From: Gamarada debralockiae
Taxonomy: Eukaryota > Ascomycota > Leotiomycetes > Helotiales > Hyphodiscaceae
Length of the DNA: 14,331 nt
Reading direction: 5' to 3'
Assembly (NCBI GenBank): GCA_002803225.1
Contig: NXFV01000314.1
Coordinates: forward strand, 1 to 14,331
The position numbers and the translations under genes were made by a program. Within the stretch, counting starts at the first letter, position 1. Each line of letters opens with the position of its first letter. This document shows positions 1 to 8,832 of the stretch, piece by piece. Under the pieces are notes generated by a model that was not told where the DNA came from, ran no database searches, and worked only from the letters and a program-made list of their open reading frames with translations.

Positions 1-9
1 TTGACATTC

Positions 10-252
10 GTGCTTGCCCTCAAGCACTAAAAAGAAAAGGAAATCAAATAGAAAATTATACAAAAGAGAGAACTAATACTCCAATACTCTATCAAAAGAA
101 TCCCCCCTGCAATTGCCACTACGATCATGTGATCGTCCCTCGACGACGTCAACGTCGTCGACTTCATCACTTTCAAACCTTTCAAACAAAGTAAACAATC
201 TAGGCATCAATGTAGGCGAGTCGCAATTGGCTCGCTAGGCTCCTACAATTGC
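10..252. repeat. Cluster of short inverted repeats
   Basis: Several perfect inverted repeats sit close together. GTGCTTG (10-16) pairs with CAAGCAC (21-27). ACGATCA (121-127) pairs with TGATCGT (130-136) across a 2-base loop. CGACGACGT (141-149) pairs with ACGTCGTCG (152-160) across a 2-base loop. GCGAG (216-220) pairs with CTCGC (231-235), and GCAATTG (223-229) with CAATTGC (246-252). The palindrome GCAATTGC also occurs at 109-116. The stems are seen directly; any cruciform, RNA or protein-binding role is unknown. Confidence 0.7.
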
Positions 253-290
253 CTCCCAATTCCCATAAAGGAAGAGCTTTTGAACCTCTC

Positions 291-322
291 TTTAACTCTT
301 TAACTCTTTAACTCTTCAACTC
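291..322 (+). repeat. 8-bp tandem repeat, four copies
   Basis: Three perfect copies of TTTAACTC are followed by one TTCAACTC, inside a CT-rich region. It looks like a simple microsatellite. No function is evident. Confidence 0.85.
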
Positions 323-329
323 TTCGACA

Positions 330-960
330 ACCTTCAATCAACTTCAACCTCATCAACAACTTCATCGATAGTCTTGTTTTCCCTCCTTTCGCTCTGTCGC
401 CATTGATTCGATCTTGCCTTAGCTCAATTGAGTATCTCCTTCCCGTCATTGTCGCTGACCGATCTTCAATGTAGGTTTCAATCTCCTCACTTCAGCCTTT
501 GACCCTACAACCCATTTCCTTGGAAGTCACACTTCCCTTCGCTGTATGAACAATCTAACATTCTTCAAGGTTCTTTTCATCGATCTATGACGTCTCCTCG
601 TCTCCTTTGCAGTCGATGCGTTGGGAAGTTTCTTCTCTTTTTCTCCCCTTAGGTTGACTTCAGACTGACCATGTATGCAGCTTCGTCTTCACTTCAAATC
701 AAGCTTTTCGACCCTTCCGACTCTCGAACGTACTCCTTCGTCTTCAATTCGACTTCGACCTTTGAACAAGAACTCCTCTCTTTCCTCTATTCCCTCTCAG
801 GTTGACTCCGAGTTGACTGTGCATACAGTTTCGTCTTTACTTCGAATCGAGCTCCTCGACCTTCCCGATCCTCGAATATACTCCTTGTCCTCAACCCGAC
901 CTTCCTTCCTTCCCCTCACAACTTCGACATCACCCCCTCTCGATCCAGCTTCACTATACC
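330..960 (+). other. Pyrimidine-rich strand-asymmetric stretch
   Basis: The + strand is dominated by C and T, with recurrent CTTCGAC-like words and unbroken pyrimidine runs such as the one ending in CCCCTT at 650. Such tracts are common upstream of transcription starts and in 5' leaders of filamentous fungi, so this could be promoter or leader DNA for a gene reading right. No matching gene follows; element A begins instead. Promoter function is inference only. Confidence 0.4.
651..901 (+). repeat. Two diverged direct-repeat units, 148 bp apart
   Basis: A unit beginning AGGTTGACT at 651 recurs at 799. By my hand alignment about 76 of the first 103 positions agree without gaps. Nearly all differences are transitions (C/T or A/G); I saw only two transversions. 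The spacing is not a multiple of three, which argues against one protein reading through both. The transition bias fits an old duplication altered by cytosine deamination or RIP. Each unit follows a pyrimidine run ending in AG. Confidence 0.7.
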
Positions 961-973
961 GATTTCGATGCAC

Positions 974-987
974 AGAGGTCGACCTCT
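974..987. repeat. 14-bp perfect palindrome
   Basis: AGAGGTCGACCTCT reads the same on both strands. A palindrome this long could bind a dimeric regulator, but nothing nearby supports that. Confidence 0.6.
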
Positions 988-1559
988 TCCTTCGAACACA
1001 CACACACTCGGGTGGGTGGGTAAAGGCTTCAACGAGAAGTATTCCTTTCCTTTTCTCTTGAGAAGGCATTGGTCCACAACGACGTACTCGGAACTACTTG
1101 GACGCCTCTTGGATGTTTCTTCAAACGCACTTCCTTCGGGAAAATACAACGTTTGGTCACAAGTCGCCTCTTCTAAGCCCTCGCTATGGTCTCCCTTACG
1201 GTAAGCCTCGGCCCTTTGCGTGTCCCATGTCTTGTCAAAACCTCTTGTCGCCCTTTCCTTGTTGTCTCTTTCTGCTGATGTGAACAGATCCTTCGTCGTT
1301 GCCTTCGTCAGCATGGCCCTATTTGTCCCCTTTCCATTAGCTGTTGATCAACTCTTTTAAGTTGAATACACACGCTAAGCATCAGCGCCTTGAGCAAGCG
1401 CTTGTATACATTGTCCCATAGCTGCTTGTTTCGTATTGGCCTTTTGACATCGGCTTGAGCTTCGTTGCTCGTCTAACCGGGTTCAGCGAAACTCTTTCGT
1501 GCTTTGGAGTACTGCCCGATGGGTACACTCTCTATGCGCGCCCCTTCTTTGGCCAATAC

Positions 1560-1710
1560 TTGGACTGGACTCTAGATTCCCTCTATGGGTTTTGTACTAG
1601 TTGGACTGGCCCCTTGAACTAGATTCTTGGATTCGCTGGACTCCCTGGACTTTGGACTGACCTCTCTCCTTGGACTGGACCTTGGATCCTTCTGTGGGTT
1701 TTGTTGGCTG
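1560..1710 (+). repeat. Degenerate GGACT-rich repeat array
   Basis: TTGGACTGGAC occurs at 1560 and again at 1670. The roughly 41-bp segments that follow both run through a TATGGGTTTTGT or TGTGGGTTTTGT word. Between them TGGACT-like words recur several more times. This looks like a decayed minisatellite with a 110-bp higher-order spacing. A perfect hairpin, TCTAAC-TT-GTTAGA, lies just right of it at 1727-1740. Confidence 0.65.
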
Positions 1711-2001
1711 TTTAGCTGTCTAGCCGTCTAACTTGTTAGATGGATGATTGCCGCTACCCTTGGAATGGCCGTTGAACTCTCCCAATAGGCTTGTACGCCT
1801 CCTTAGTGCAGAGTTGAAATTCAATTACGCCGGACTAGGGGGGGTGGCTCTTTGTATTCCTTCTCGTTTCTGGAAGGTCTCTTTTACATTCTTTTTAAGG
1901 GGGGTGATTCCCTTCTAACTTCTTTCTCGGGGGCTCGATTTTGTCTGCGATTCGGCGTTTTGCTTTTCCTCCCTGCCTCTACTAAGTGCTTAAGTCCCCA
2001 A

Positions 2002-2385
2002 CTACGCTCTCCGTCCAAGTAGCGAGAGGTCTAAAATGGCTGGTATTGGCTTAGATATGTAGAGATTCTTAGTGCTAGAGAATCCATTCTCCATCGATGC
2101 TAAGTTAGGGGAATTGTGACACGCTGTTTTCGGTACGATAGAATTGAGTTCCCGCCTTGGCAGTTCTCTTTGGAGAGCTGTCTTTATGTAGTACTTTGGC
2201 ATTGCACTTAAAAATAGGCCAAGAACAAGTCTTGCTTGACTAGGCTGTTCTAGGCTCTTCTGGTCGAGTTCTTCGTCAAAGTCGTCAATATCGCCATTGT
2301 CTTGTTGCATTCGGACCCTCTGTCGTTCTTCCCCCTCCTTAGTCCTTTTGTTGCTGTCTTTACCTTTTATCCTACCTACTCCCAA
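2002..2385 (-). other. Open reading frame of unknown nature at the distal end of element A
   Basis: This frame has about 127 codons without a stop, begins at a TTG, and has a TAA two codons upstream. The deduced peptide starts Lys/Arg/Glu-rich, passes through an acidic stretch (DIDDFDEELD) and matches no domain I recognise. Its frame differs from the pol frame of element A. It may be part of A's 3' untranslated region or LTR, where open frames occur by chance, an accessory ORF, or flanking DNA. It carries fewer stops than A although it lies on the same strand just beyond pol. I would not call it a gene without homologues. Confidence 0.3.
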
Positions 2386-2739
2386 TCTTTAGGGAACCGA
2401 ACATACTACGCCTTCCTTCGTTCCGAAATCCTGGGTAGTTGAACTATGATTCTTCGTTCCCGTTCCAAGGGCTTATCAACTTCTACTCCTTCTCTTTCTC
2501 CCTTAAATTCCTGCTTTAAGGTACTAGCCTAAGCTTCTTCCTTTTCAAGTTCCTAGTCCTCCTTTTTAGCTACTGCCTATCGTTCTTCTTCTTTAATATT
2601 AACAACTACTTTATCCGAAGCTTAAAAGTATCGGTCCCGTTCAATAAACTTCTTGAGTTAGTTTCTAGAAAAGGTTCCCCTTAGCTTAGCTCTATCTATG
2701 TTTTCTAGAGTATAGATTCCCTTTATACTATTTGTAATT

Positions 2740-3720
2740 GCCACCCGGTATAGTCTAAGCTATCTCCAGCTAAGCTTCGTTGCCTTTGACTTATCTCGAT
2801 CTATTATAAAGGTGTTATAGTAAAGAACTATATCTTTAGCGTTAATGGGTTCCTTCCGAATATTATGCGTTTTATCCTAGTACTCTTGTCCTTCCTGGCG
2901 CTTTCGAGTTTGTTTGGCTATTACTTCTAGGATATCTTCGTCTTGTATTTCCAGCTGTCTCGCTCGAACAACTAATAGTTCTTTATATGTATAGATATCA
3001 TTCTAGCCAAGGGTCCTCTAGGTTAGGTACTTTGTCTCGATTGGTAGCACGGCTTCGCGGCTATATATTAGATAGAATGGGGTGTGCCTAGTTGGTCTAT
3101 AAATCGAAGTACGTTCTACAAATAATACTAAATAGAGATATCTAGGCTATTTGTGCTTACTACTATTAGTTAGAGTCATGAGAGCATTTAAGATCGGCTT
3201 GTATCCTCCTTTACTCTTCCCGTTTGCTTGAGCGTTATATACTAATATTTGAACCCGTTTTACCCTATATCTTCGAAGAAGCTTAATGACCTCTTTCTTG
3301 AATTCTGCTCCTCCATCAACAGTTATTCGTCCGAAAAGTCTATATTAGCATATGACTTCCTGCCAAATAAAATCTACAATCGTCTTGGCAATAACAATAT
3401 GAAGAGCTCGAGCTTTTAGCTATCCGGAAAGCTTATCCTGATAGATAATAAGCCTAGTATACCTATTAGTATTAGGCGGGTACATAACGTTAATAGCTAG
3501 GTCCATGAACAATTGGCTAGCTTGGGTTAAAAACAAGGCTTCTTTTAGGCAGGTCTTTGACTTGAATTGACACTCTTTGCAACTATCCATATACTCCTTG
3601 ATATCGAGGTACATCCTATTCCAGAAATATCGAGTAGCTAGCCTAGTATATGTGCTTTCTTGTCCTTTGTGGCTAACTTTATTATAGAGGGCCTTAAGTA
3701 ACTTTACACGGTGCTCGTCA
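2740..3720 (-). pseudogene. Element A integrase with DDE triad broken
   Basis: The zinc-binding CxxC pair is present (SCKEC, Cys codons 3581-3579 and 3572-3570). The upstream His of the HHCC finger appears as Tyr in LYNKVSHK. The core shows AINVM where the first catalytic Asp is expected (Asn, 3491-3489), an intact second Asp in TVDGGAEF (3317-3315), and GKSKGGY where the catalytic Glu is expected (Lys, 3212-3210). A degenerate GPY/F module is visible near 2745 as RLYRV. Integrase would insert the cDNA into host DNA; two of three catalytic residues are gone. Confidence 0.8.
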
Positions 3721-4059
3721 GAATCAACTACTAGTCTGGGTAGGAAGGCTTTAGTAGTATTCCTCTACAATTATTAGTCCCGAATACTATATTTAGTAGC
3801 TTCCCGTTTGAGAGCACAGAACTCCACTTAAGACATACTAGTAGGCTTCTTTAATGTCGTCAAAAATCGAGCAAGGCTTTGTGAATACTTTGAGTATCTA
3901 TTATCTAAAGGCTTTATTAATCTTAGTTTAGTAGACTCCGGGTCTTTACTATTATTATTGACCTCGTTAATAGATATCGCTGAAATTCTAAGATAGTCTA
4001 GCTCAACTGCAATCTAGTCATTAATATCTCCTTCATATTGCTTATCAAGATCATTAGAC

Positions 4060-4440
4060 TCTGTCCGGGGCCGTCGAGAAAGCCTATTAGCTATTGTATA
4101 TGTCTTTCCCTTTATATGCCGAACCTCGAAGTCAAACATCCGGATCTATGCAATCCATCGAGTAACAAGAGCTCCAGGTAGATTAGTAGCAGCGCAGTTA
4201 AGCTGGGTAACAAGAACCTTTATATCGGTTTCTAAGATAAAGTAGACCCTATATAGCTAATACCGAAGTCTTTAAAGGCATTTGAGGACTCCCCTATACT
4301 CCCTTTTTGTAGTATTGTAGTTGCGCTTTACCTTGTTCTAGAGTCTTGATTTGTATCGAGAAACCCTTTAATTGCTATCTCTGTCGAACTGTCCTATAAT
4401 ACCTCCCTATCCTTTAAGGCTTGTATCCACCCTAATATAG
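4060..4440 (-). pseudogene. Element A RNase H domain
   Basis: The first catalytic Asp is visible in RVDTSLKG (Asp codon 4427-4425), followed by TAG where Trp is usual and then GGII. Further on, LETD and VTQLN fit the middle of the domain. The terminal motif reads IANRLSRRP where AD-x-LSRRP is expected, so the last Asp is Asn (4088-4086). The role would be removal of the RNA strand during reverse transcription. Confidence 0.75.
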
Positions 4441-4539
4441 ATCTCACTCTATCTTAGTCCGTATTAGATTTTGCACAATATAGGTGCTGTAGTAAGTGCT
4501 GTCTTGAGAGCGTCTATAGCTCGGTCCTGCTTAGTACCC

Positions 4540-5364
4540 CAATTCCACTTAATACCCTTCCTAAACAGTCGATAGATCGGAATAGCGATAATAACAAAGT
4601 CCTTGATCTAGATCCGGTAATAAATACAAACTCTAATAAATGCTCTTCCCTTAGTAATGTTCTGGCAAGGTGGCTATTCTAGTATCTTGATTACTTTCGA
4701 AGTAGTAGGGGTCCTGCTATTGTACTCACAAATAAATCTAATAATATTTATCTCGTTGTGGCAGAACTGTGATTTAGCCCTAATACAAGCTCCTGCACGC
4801 TCGATCTGGTCCATAGTCTTGTCCAGGTTCTAAATGTGCTTAAATACATATCTTCTGACTTTAGGAAGGATTTCTTTATTCTCATAGGTTGTATAGGGCC
4901 CCTTGACTCTAATATTATCCAGGAAAGGCATTGCAACAGCCAGAAATAGCTCATCAAGAATCCTTATCACTATACGTACGAACTAGGCAACTGAGTTGGT
5001 TGCTCCCTAAGGTGGGGTCGTCATTCGAAGTAGTCCTAATAGAGTAGCAAAAGCAGTTATGTCCCTACATTTGGGTGCAAGAACAAGCTAGTCGTATCCG
5101 GAAAAGAAATCAATTAATAAAGCAATTGTATACCTAGTAAATTCTTTTAAAAATTCGTCTACTAAAGAAGGTAGATTTGCGTCCCTTAGCGTTACTAAGT
5201 TAAGCTTTATCGCAGCGTTAATAAGTTAGTATGTCCTAGGAGTCTTCTTAGCAACTAAAAACCATGGATTCCGATATAGCCTATCACAGTATTCTAAGAC
5301 TCCTCGTTTAAGACGATTCTATAAGATTTCTAGAACAGCCGGAATAAGAGCTCTTGGAATAGGG
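4540..5364 (-). pseudogene. Element A reverse transcriptase and connection domain
   Basis: The deduced order is PRALIPAVLEIL, NPWFLVAKKT, LINAA, LRDANLP, LIDFFSGYD and MPFLDNI, matching a Gypsy RT from the fingers through motif A to the YxDD box. The box (minus strand of 4925-4914) reads F-L-D-N: the first Asp (4919-4917) is present, the second (4916-4914) is Asn. Downstream, KILE-stop-PPCQNITKGRAF and a KGIKWNWG segment match the tether/connection, with the Trp of the expected EWP replaced by TAG. RT would copy the element RNA into cDNA; loss of the second Asp should abolish this. Confidence 0.85.
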
Positions 5365-6175
5365 AAGCTTAGTTCTTATTATGCCTTGTGTTCTACTGTC
5401 TTAATAATAACTGGAGGGCTAATATCCTTGTGAATTTAGGAACTTTTAGTCTAATCAAACGTAATTATTGCTTTATAGTTGACTAGTATCTTAATTAGCA
5501 TTTCTCTCTCCCTTGGCTAAAGCTAGTCTTTAATATTAAGCCTTTTAATCCGTTCTAGGGTTAACTGGGACCCTCATGGAATTGCAGTCCTTTGTAGTAA
5601 TAGGTAATCCTTAAATTAGCCAATGTGTTCTTGGGGGGTATCTCTCGCAAACGAACGTTTATATTAATTTGGTTTCCCTCTAGGGGTACCTCTAGTTCTA
5701 TTATTCTTATTGATTAGTTGTACTTTCTTGGACTTTGGCTTATATACTATACTAATAGTGACTTAATTTGGAATTCATTCCTTTGTCGGCTTTAGTTCCC
5801 TTATATCCTTTAAAATTTCCTTTATTTTTACTATCTCTACCTAGGCTTTTGACTTCCCCTAGCTTACTTTGCGTATTCGATCTGCCAGCGGATCCGAACG
5901 AAAGTGTATCAATATACTGTCCTTCTTTAAGAATCCGAGTCTTAGGAACTAGCCCTTTAATGCTTTATATAAGTCTTTTTCTTTAAGGGTAACTTAATTC
6001 TCCTTGTCTAATGTGAAATCGATAACTATACTAGCAAGTACAGAGAGACTAGGGTCTATTAGCCCCTTTCCCAAAACTCTAGAATTACTAAAACCCTAAC
6101 AATTAAATCTATTTTCTTTACTTAATCCCTGGCCTATCTTAATGCTAGTATAATCCTAGGAAAAAGTACTAGTAA

Positions 6176-6185
6176 CTAGTTTTCT
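6176..6185 (-). other. Element A frame switch from gag-protease to RT-integrase
   Basis: Gag-protease ends in the minus-strand string AGAAAAC directly followed by TAG. The RT-integrase frame, -1 relative to it, becomes coding-like at the same place. A -1 shift between the two ORFs is therefore expected. The string is not a canonical slippery heptamer as it stands, but differs from GGGAAAC at two positions by A-for-G, the kind of change seen throughout the element. An indel mutation is the alternative. Confidence 0.4.
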
Positions 6186-6199
6186 TCCTTAGAACTGGC

Positions 6200-6619
6200 A
6201 TCTTTAATATAGGCATATCGATAGCGCTTGTAACGGCCTGGTCTTCTAACTGGGGGTACAACTAAAACAGTATAAGTCGAGTGGCTTTGTGGGTCGTGAA
6301 AAATAGCATCTATAGAACTATAGTCTCTATGCTTAAAGGTCATCCTTATCGCGCGTGTAAAAGGTTGTCTAAGAAGAACTATTGGCAAGGTCTGTCCCTT
6401 TGACTCTTGAACCAAAAAGAAAACTGTTGTACACCCGACTCTATACTTAATCTTAACCTCAGCCTTTGCCATCCTAGCGAACTGAAGTACCTGGCCTAAA
6501 ACTGTCTTTAACTTAAGATTCTCTGTACTTAGAATTAGGCATCCAAGCTTTTTAGCAAGCTTATATAATATAACATTGGCTTCAGCTCTAGTATTAAGTA
6601 TAGTAGGCTTAGAAACCAC
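6200..6619 (-). pseudogene. Element A retropepsin-like protease domain with broken active site
   Basis: The deduced segment ILNTRAEANVI lies where retropepsins carry a hydrophobic-Asp-Thr-Gly-Ala motif, so the catalytic Asp reads Asn and the Gly reads Arg. Both changes are explained by G-to-A. Downstream, a hydrophobic strand (VFFLVQ) and a glutamine-containing LLRQPF segment sit about where the second half of the fold is expected. This stretch stays open for about 147 codons, the longest open piece of element A. The enzyme would be inactive even if translated. The domain call rests on motif position and gene order, not on a database match. Confidence 0.7.
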
Positions 6620-7879
6620 ATCCGTAGGACCTACGATATTGACTGGCAGCTTGGGGGTTGCTACAATCTAACCTCGAGTTACAAAACTGTCCAGACTAAC
6701 CGATTGGATATTAATGACAGCTTTCTCCTTAATAGGCTTTCCTTTAACAAGGGACTTTAGTGCAGCTTAAGCAGCATTAGTGATCTCAAACAGTTCCCGA
6801 TATTGAACTAAATTAGCCAGAAGTTTGTTCCGAACGGTCTCTGCAGGGTGTCCGCTTCCTAACTAGGTAATTAAGTCCTAGTATCCTTTTGACTTCTTAG
6901 GTTGATGTACTATAAGCTTAACTTGGCGCTAGGGCTTTCCAGTAATAGTTTTAGGCGAGATCCAGTCAAATTCCTTAAGAGACTCTATAACGTTAGTTTC
7001 CTAATGAAGATCGGGCCTCGGAATCACCTTAATTGTTTCCTTAATACTTATGTTCTCTGGGTCCTCTGGCTTGTATGTAGATTGCCTCTATACTTTGGGT
7101 CTAGGTAGTTTAGCCTCTGCCTTGATTTTCCTCTAAAGTTTAGCCTTGTCCTTCTGCGCTTTACTCTAATCGGTGTGTTTGGTAACCTTGGATTAAACAC
7201 CACTACTTGAAGTCTTAGGCTTAGTACGGGCCTGGGATGTATTGGCTACAATAGTCGTCTATTTGTCGAGTTCGGAGTTAGAGTTAGACTTAACTTCCAC
7301 GGAACAAGCGTGTATCCTTTTATTAAGAAGGTCATCGATATCTTGTCTATTATTATTAATAACAGAGTAGTATTAAACTAAAAGCTTTAGGGTTTCTGGT
7401 CGCTTTATAATACTTTAAAGTAGAACTATATTAGCTTTGGTTGTATTGGCCTTCGCTTGTGCCTGGGCTGCCTCTTATTCTTGATCTTGCTTTGCCCAAA
7501 TATTATCGGCTCGTCGAGTGATATCCAGGTTATATTACGTTCCTCTAGTCCTGGAAATGATTTATCGAACCCAAGGGGCATTACTACGTAACATAGCTTC
7601 TTTTGCACCTTCTCTCTAGAGTCCTAAACAGATTCTTCCGTTACTATTCTTATGATAAACCCTATTCTAAATTAGTTCCTAAAGCTAGGGGCACTGATCT
7701 AAATAGCTATATAGATACTGTCCTAGATTCCCGTTTCTGTTAATGTTATAACAGGCATAATAATTGGGTCTAGTGCTGTTGCTATATCTTCCTCTATTAA
7801 AACCTCCGTAAACTACTGACGCGTTAATAGTATCGTTGGCAAGAATACTCTAGTTGCCTTAAAAGGCCTGAGATCGTTA

Positions 7880-7969
7880 ATTGAAGCCGGGTCCACGTTT
7901 ACCACGAAATCCTCTGTACCCTCGGCCTTGGTAATATCCCCGATTGTTGTATCCAGAGTTGTTTTGACC
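7880..7969 (-). other. Gly/Arg/Tyr-rich box in element A gag
   Basis: The deduced peptide has repeated GY, RG and GR pairs (for example GYYQGRGYRGFRGKRG) over about 30 residues. Such RGG-like boxes bind RNA and can stand in for, or flank, the CCHC knuckle of nucleocapsid. I did not find an intact CCHC motif downstream; a Cys and several Tyr about 50 codons on may be remnants. The RNA-binding role is inferred from composition. Confidence 0.55.
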
Positions 7970-8722
7970 TAGGGCAGCTTGAAGTTTTTGTCTAATTTCC
8001 TCCTAGATATCACGAATTGCATTGGCCTAAGCAATATAGAGTTCTTCCAATTGTCGAGCCAAATCGTCTCTTGGATCTTAGGTCCTGGCGTTTGAACTAA
8101 ACTTAGTAGGGAATATCTAGTCTAAAGCAAGTGCCTGGGAAGGTTGCTCTTTTGGCTTATCGGGCGTAGTCCTCTTATAAGTGTTTAGATCTCTTAGGAT
8201 GTTGTTAATAGCGCTAGCTTTCGAGCTTAGCATGACTGGATTCTGGCTTTCCTTGTATTAGTTAATTACTTCGTTAGATTTATAGACCCTAATAGCAGTC
8301 TTATAGAACTTGTCGTATACTAGGGTCTTCTTATTATCTAGGTCTACATTGTGTTTCTTGATAATCTTAGAGTGGATCCGATCCAGCAACGCAAAGAGGA
8401 AGAGATTAGCCTGTTTTACATTATTAAGAAGATTCCTTTCCTTAAGACTAGTAGAAACCTAATAGAAGAGCTCGATGAAGTCCTTCGATTTGATTTGTCT
8501 ATACTATGCCGATAAGACTAGGGCATCTAGGAAAGGGCAAGTGTGCTTGGTATAGTTGTCATCATAGTCTCGGTACTTCCGTTTTAGGGCTACAAAGAAA
8601 GCCTCCTTATCGAATGGCTCGTTAGTGTACTCTGGTATTACTTTGACGTTGTCACGAAGAGCGATATCTGTCACGGGGCGAATGCAAAGTGTATAGTGCA
8701 AAAGCTCGTTTGTATTACAAGA

Positions 8723-8732
8723 AGAATTAGCT
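8723..8732 (-). promoter_or_regulatory. LTR segment complementary to the PBS; inferred transcript start
   Basis: On the transcript (minus) strand this reads AGCTAATTCT, the exact complement of the AGAATTAGCT just inside the 5' LTR. In Tf1, the first 11 nt of the mRNA fold back on the PBS and serve as primer. By analogy the transcript should start at or near 8732. A pyrimidine-rich run lies immediately upstream, as is usual at fungal starts; no clear TATA box was seen. Confidence 0.65.
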
Positions 8733-8785
8733 AAAGAAGGAAAGAGAAGAAGTATCTGCTTCTTAGAAATTAAGGGGGTGCTGCG

Positions 8786-8816
8786 GCCGCTAGTAGTAGT
8801 AGCAGCGGCAGTGGCA
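8786..8816. repeat. GGCAGT/TAG-type repeat patch in the U3 of the LTR
   Basis: Imperfect trinucleotide and hexanucleotide copies (TAGTAGTAGTAGCAGCGGCA, then GTGG) lie in the LTR. Similar patches recur through element B and are discussed as a group in the findings. Confidence 0.6.
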
Positions 8817-8832
8817 CGAGCCATGCGCCTGT

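Larger units (their letters stand above)
1..2000. other. Unassigned left flank, no gene recognised
   Basis: I found no recognisable coding region here. Open frames exist on both strands (for example 675-1061 on + and 916-1314 on -), but they overlap each other in low-complexity pyrimidine-rich DNA and match no family I know. CpA dinucleotides are common (for example in the CAATCAACTTCAACCTCATC stretch near 335), unlike the rest of the window, so RIP seems to have hit this part little. It could be a promoter or 5' untranslated region, a non-coding transcript, or old repeat debris. The separable repeats inside it are listed on their own. Confidence 0.5.
2600..6175 (-). pseudogene. Element A pol (RT-RNase H-integrase), stop-riddled
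   Basis: A single minus-strand frame runs from the frame switch near 6175 through reverse transcriptase, RNase H and integrase to a Lys/Arg-rich tail near 2600, where it fades. Stops fall at conserved Gln and Trp positions, so they are substitutions rather than frame errors. The Lys/Arg tail was probably Glu-rich before Glu-to-Lys changes (inference). Catalytic losses include the second Asp of the RT YxDD box, an Asp of RNase H, and the first Asp and the Glu of the integrase DDE triad. The element cannot replicate on its own products. Confidence 0.85.
2440..8668 (-). mobile_element. Element A: decayed Ty3/Gypsy LTR retrotransposon, interrupted
   Basis: Reading right to left, the minus strand carries gag, an aspartic protease, reverse transcriptase, RNase H and integrase. 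This order (integrase last) defines Ty3/Gypsy. All frames contain many stops at positions where Trp or Gln is expected, and several catalytic residues are changed by G-to-A, which fits RIP. I found no single-base indels inside the long frames. The right edge is not natural: the gag is cut by the LTR of element B. The left edge is approximate because neither polypurine tract nor LTR could be assigned. No chromodomain was seen after integrase. Confidence 0.85.
6176..8668 (-). pseudogene. Element A gag-protease polyprotein, 5' truncated and stop-riddled
   Basis: One frame can be followed from the junction with element B down to a TAG at 6178-6176, interrupted only by substitution-type stops. The first third resembles a fungal Gypsy gag: a helical, charged region around KYRDYDDNYTKH and DFIELFY, later a Gly/Arg/Tyr-rich box (listed separately). 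A long Lys-rich linker follows, then a retropepsin-like domain. Gag would package the RNA and the protease would cleave the polyprotein. The N-terminus lies beyond element B, off the window. The protease shares the gag frame, unlike element B, where it is in the pol frame. Certainly non-functional. Confidence 0.8.

Noticed and set aside
471..680. Intron-like signals (GTAGGT, CTGACC, TATGCAG) in the left flank
   Set aside because: Such short motifs are frequent in CT-rich DNA, and no coding exons can be joined by them.
675..1314. Opposing open frames at 675-1061 (+) and 916-1314 (-)
   Set aside because: They overlap in low-complexity CT-rich DNA, the first runs through two repeat units whose spacing is not a multiple of three, and neither peptide resembles a known family.
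1838..1904. G7 and G6 runs followed by TG on the + strand, as polypurine tracts or G-quadruplex
   Set aside because: There is no matching plus-strand element, and only two well-separated G runs, too few for a quadruplex.
2116..2121. Possible LTR end of element A (GTGACA on +, TGTCACAATTCCCC on -)
   Set aside because: It has a good LTR-like terminus, but no unbroken purine run lies beside it on the minus strand. RIP makes only transitions and would preserve a purine run, and no second copy is in the window to confirm it.
2326..2340. Pyrimidine run TTCTTCCCCCTCCTT as the polypurine tract of element A
   Set aside because: No CA terminus lies directly left of it, and the open frame 2002-2385 reads through it.
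4748..4957. 69-codon minus-strand open frame
   Set aside because: It is out of frame with the reverse transcriptase of element A, whose motifs (MPFLDNI, GPYTTYEN) are read in another minus frame over the same bases.
7426..7608. 60-codon minus-strand open frame
   Set aside because: The gag-protease frame of element A runs through here in another phase with plausible composition; this one is a chance frame.
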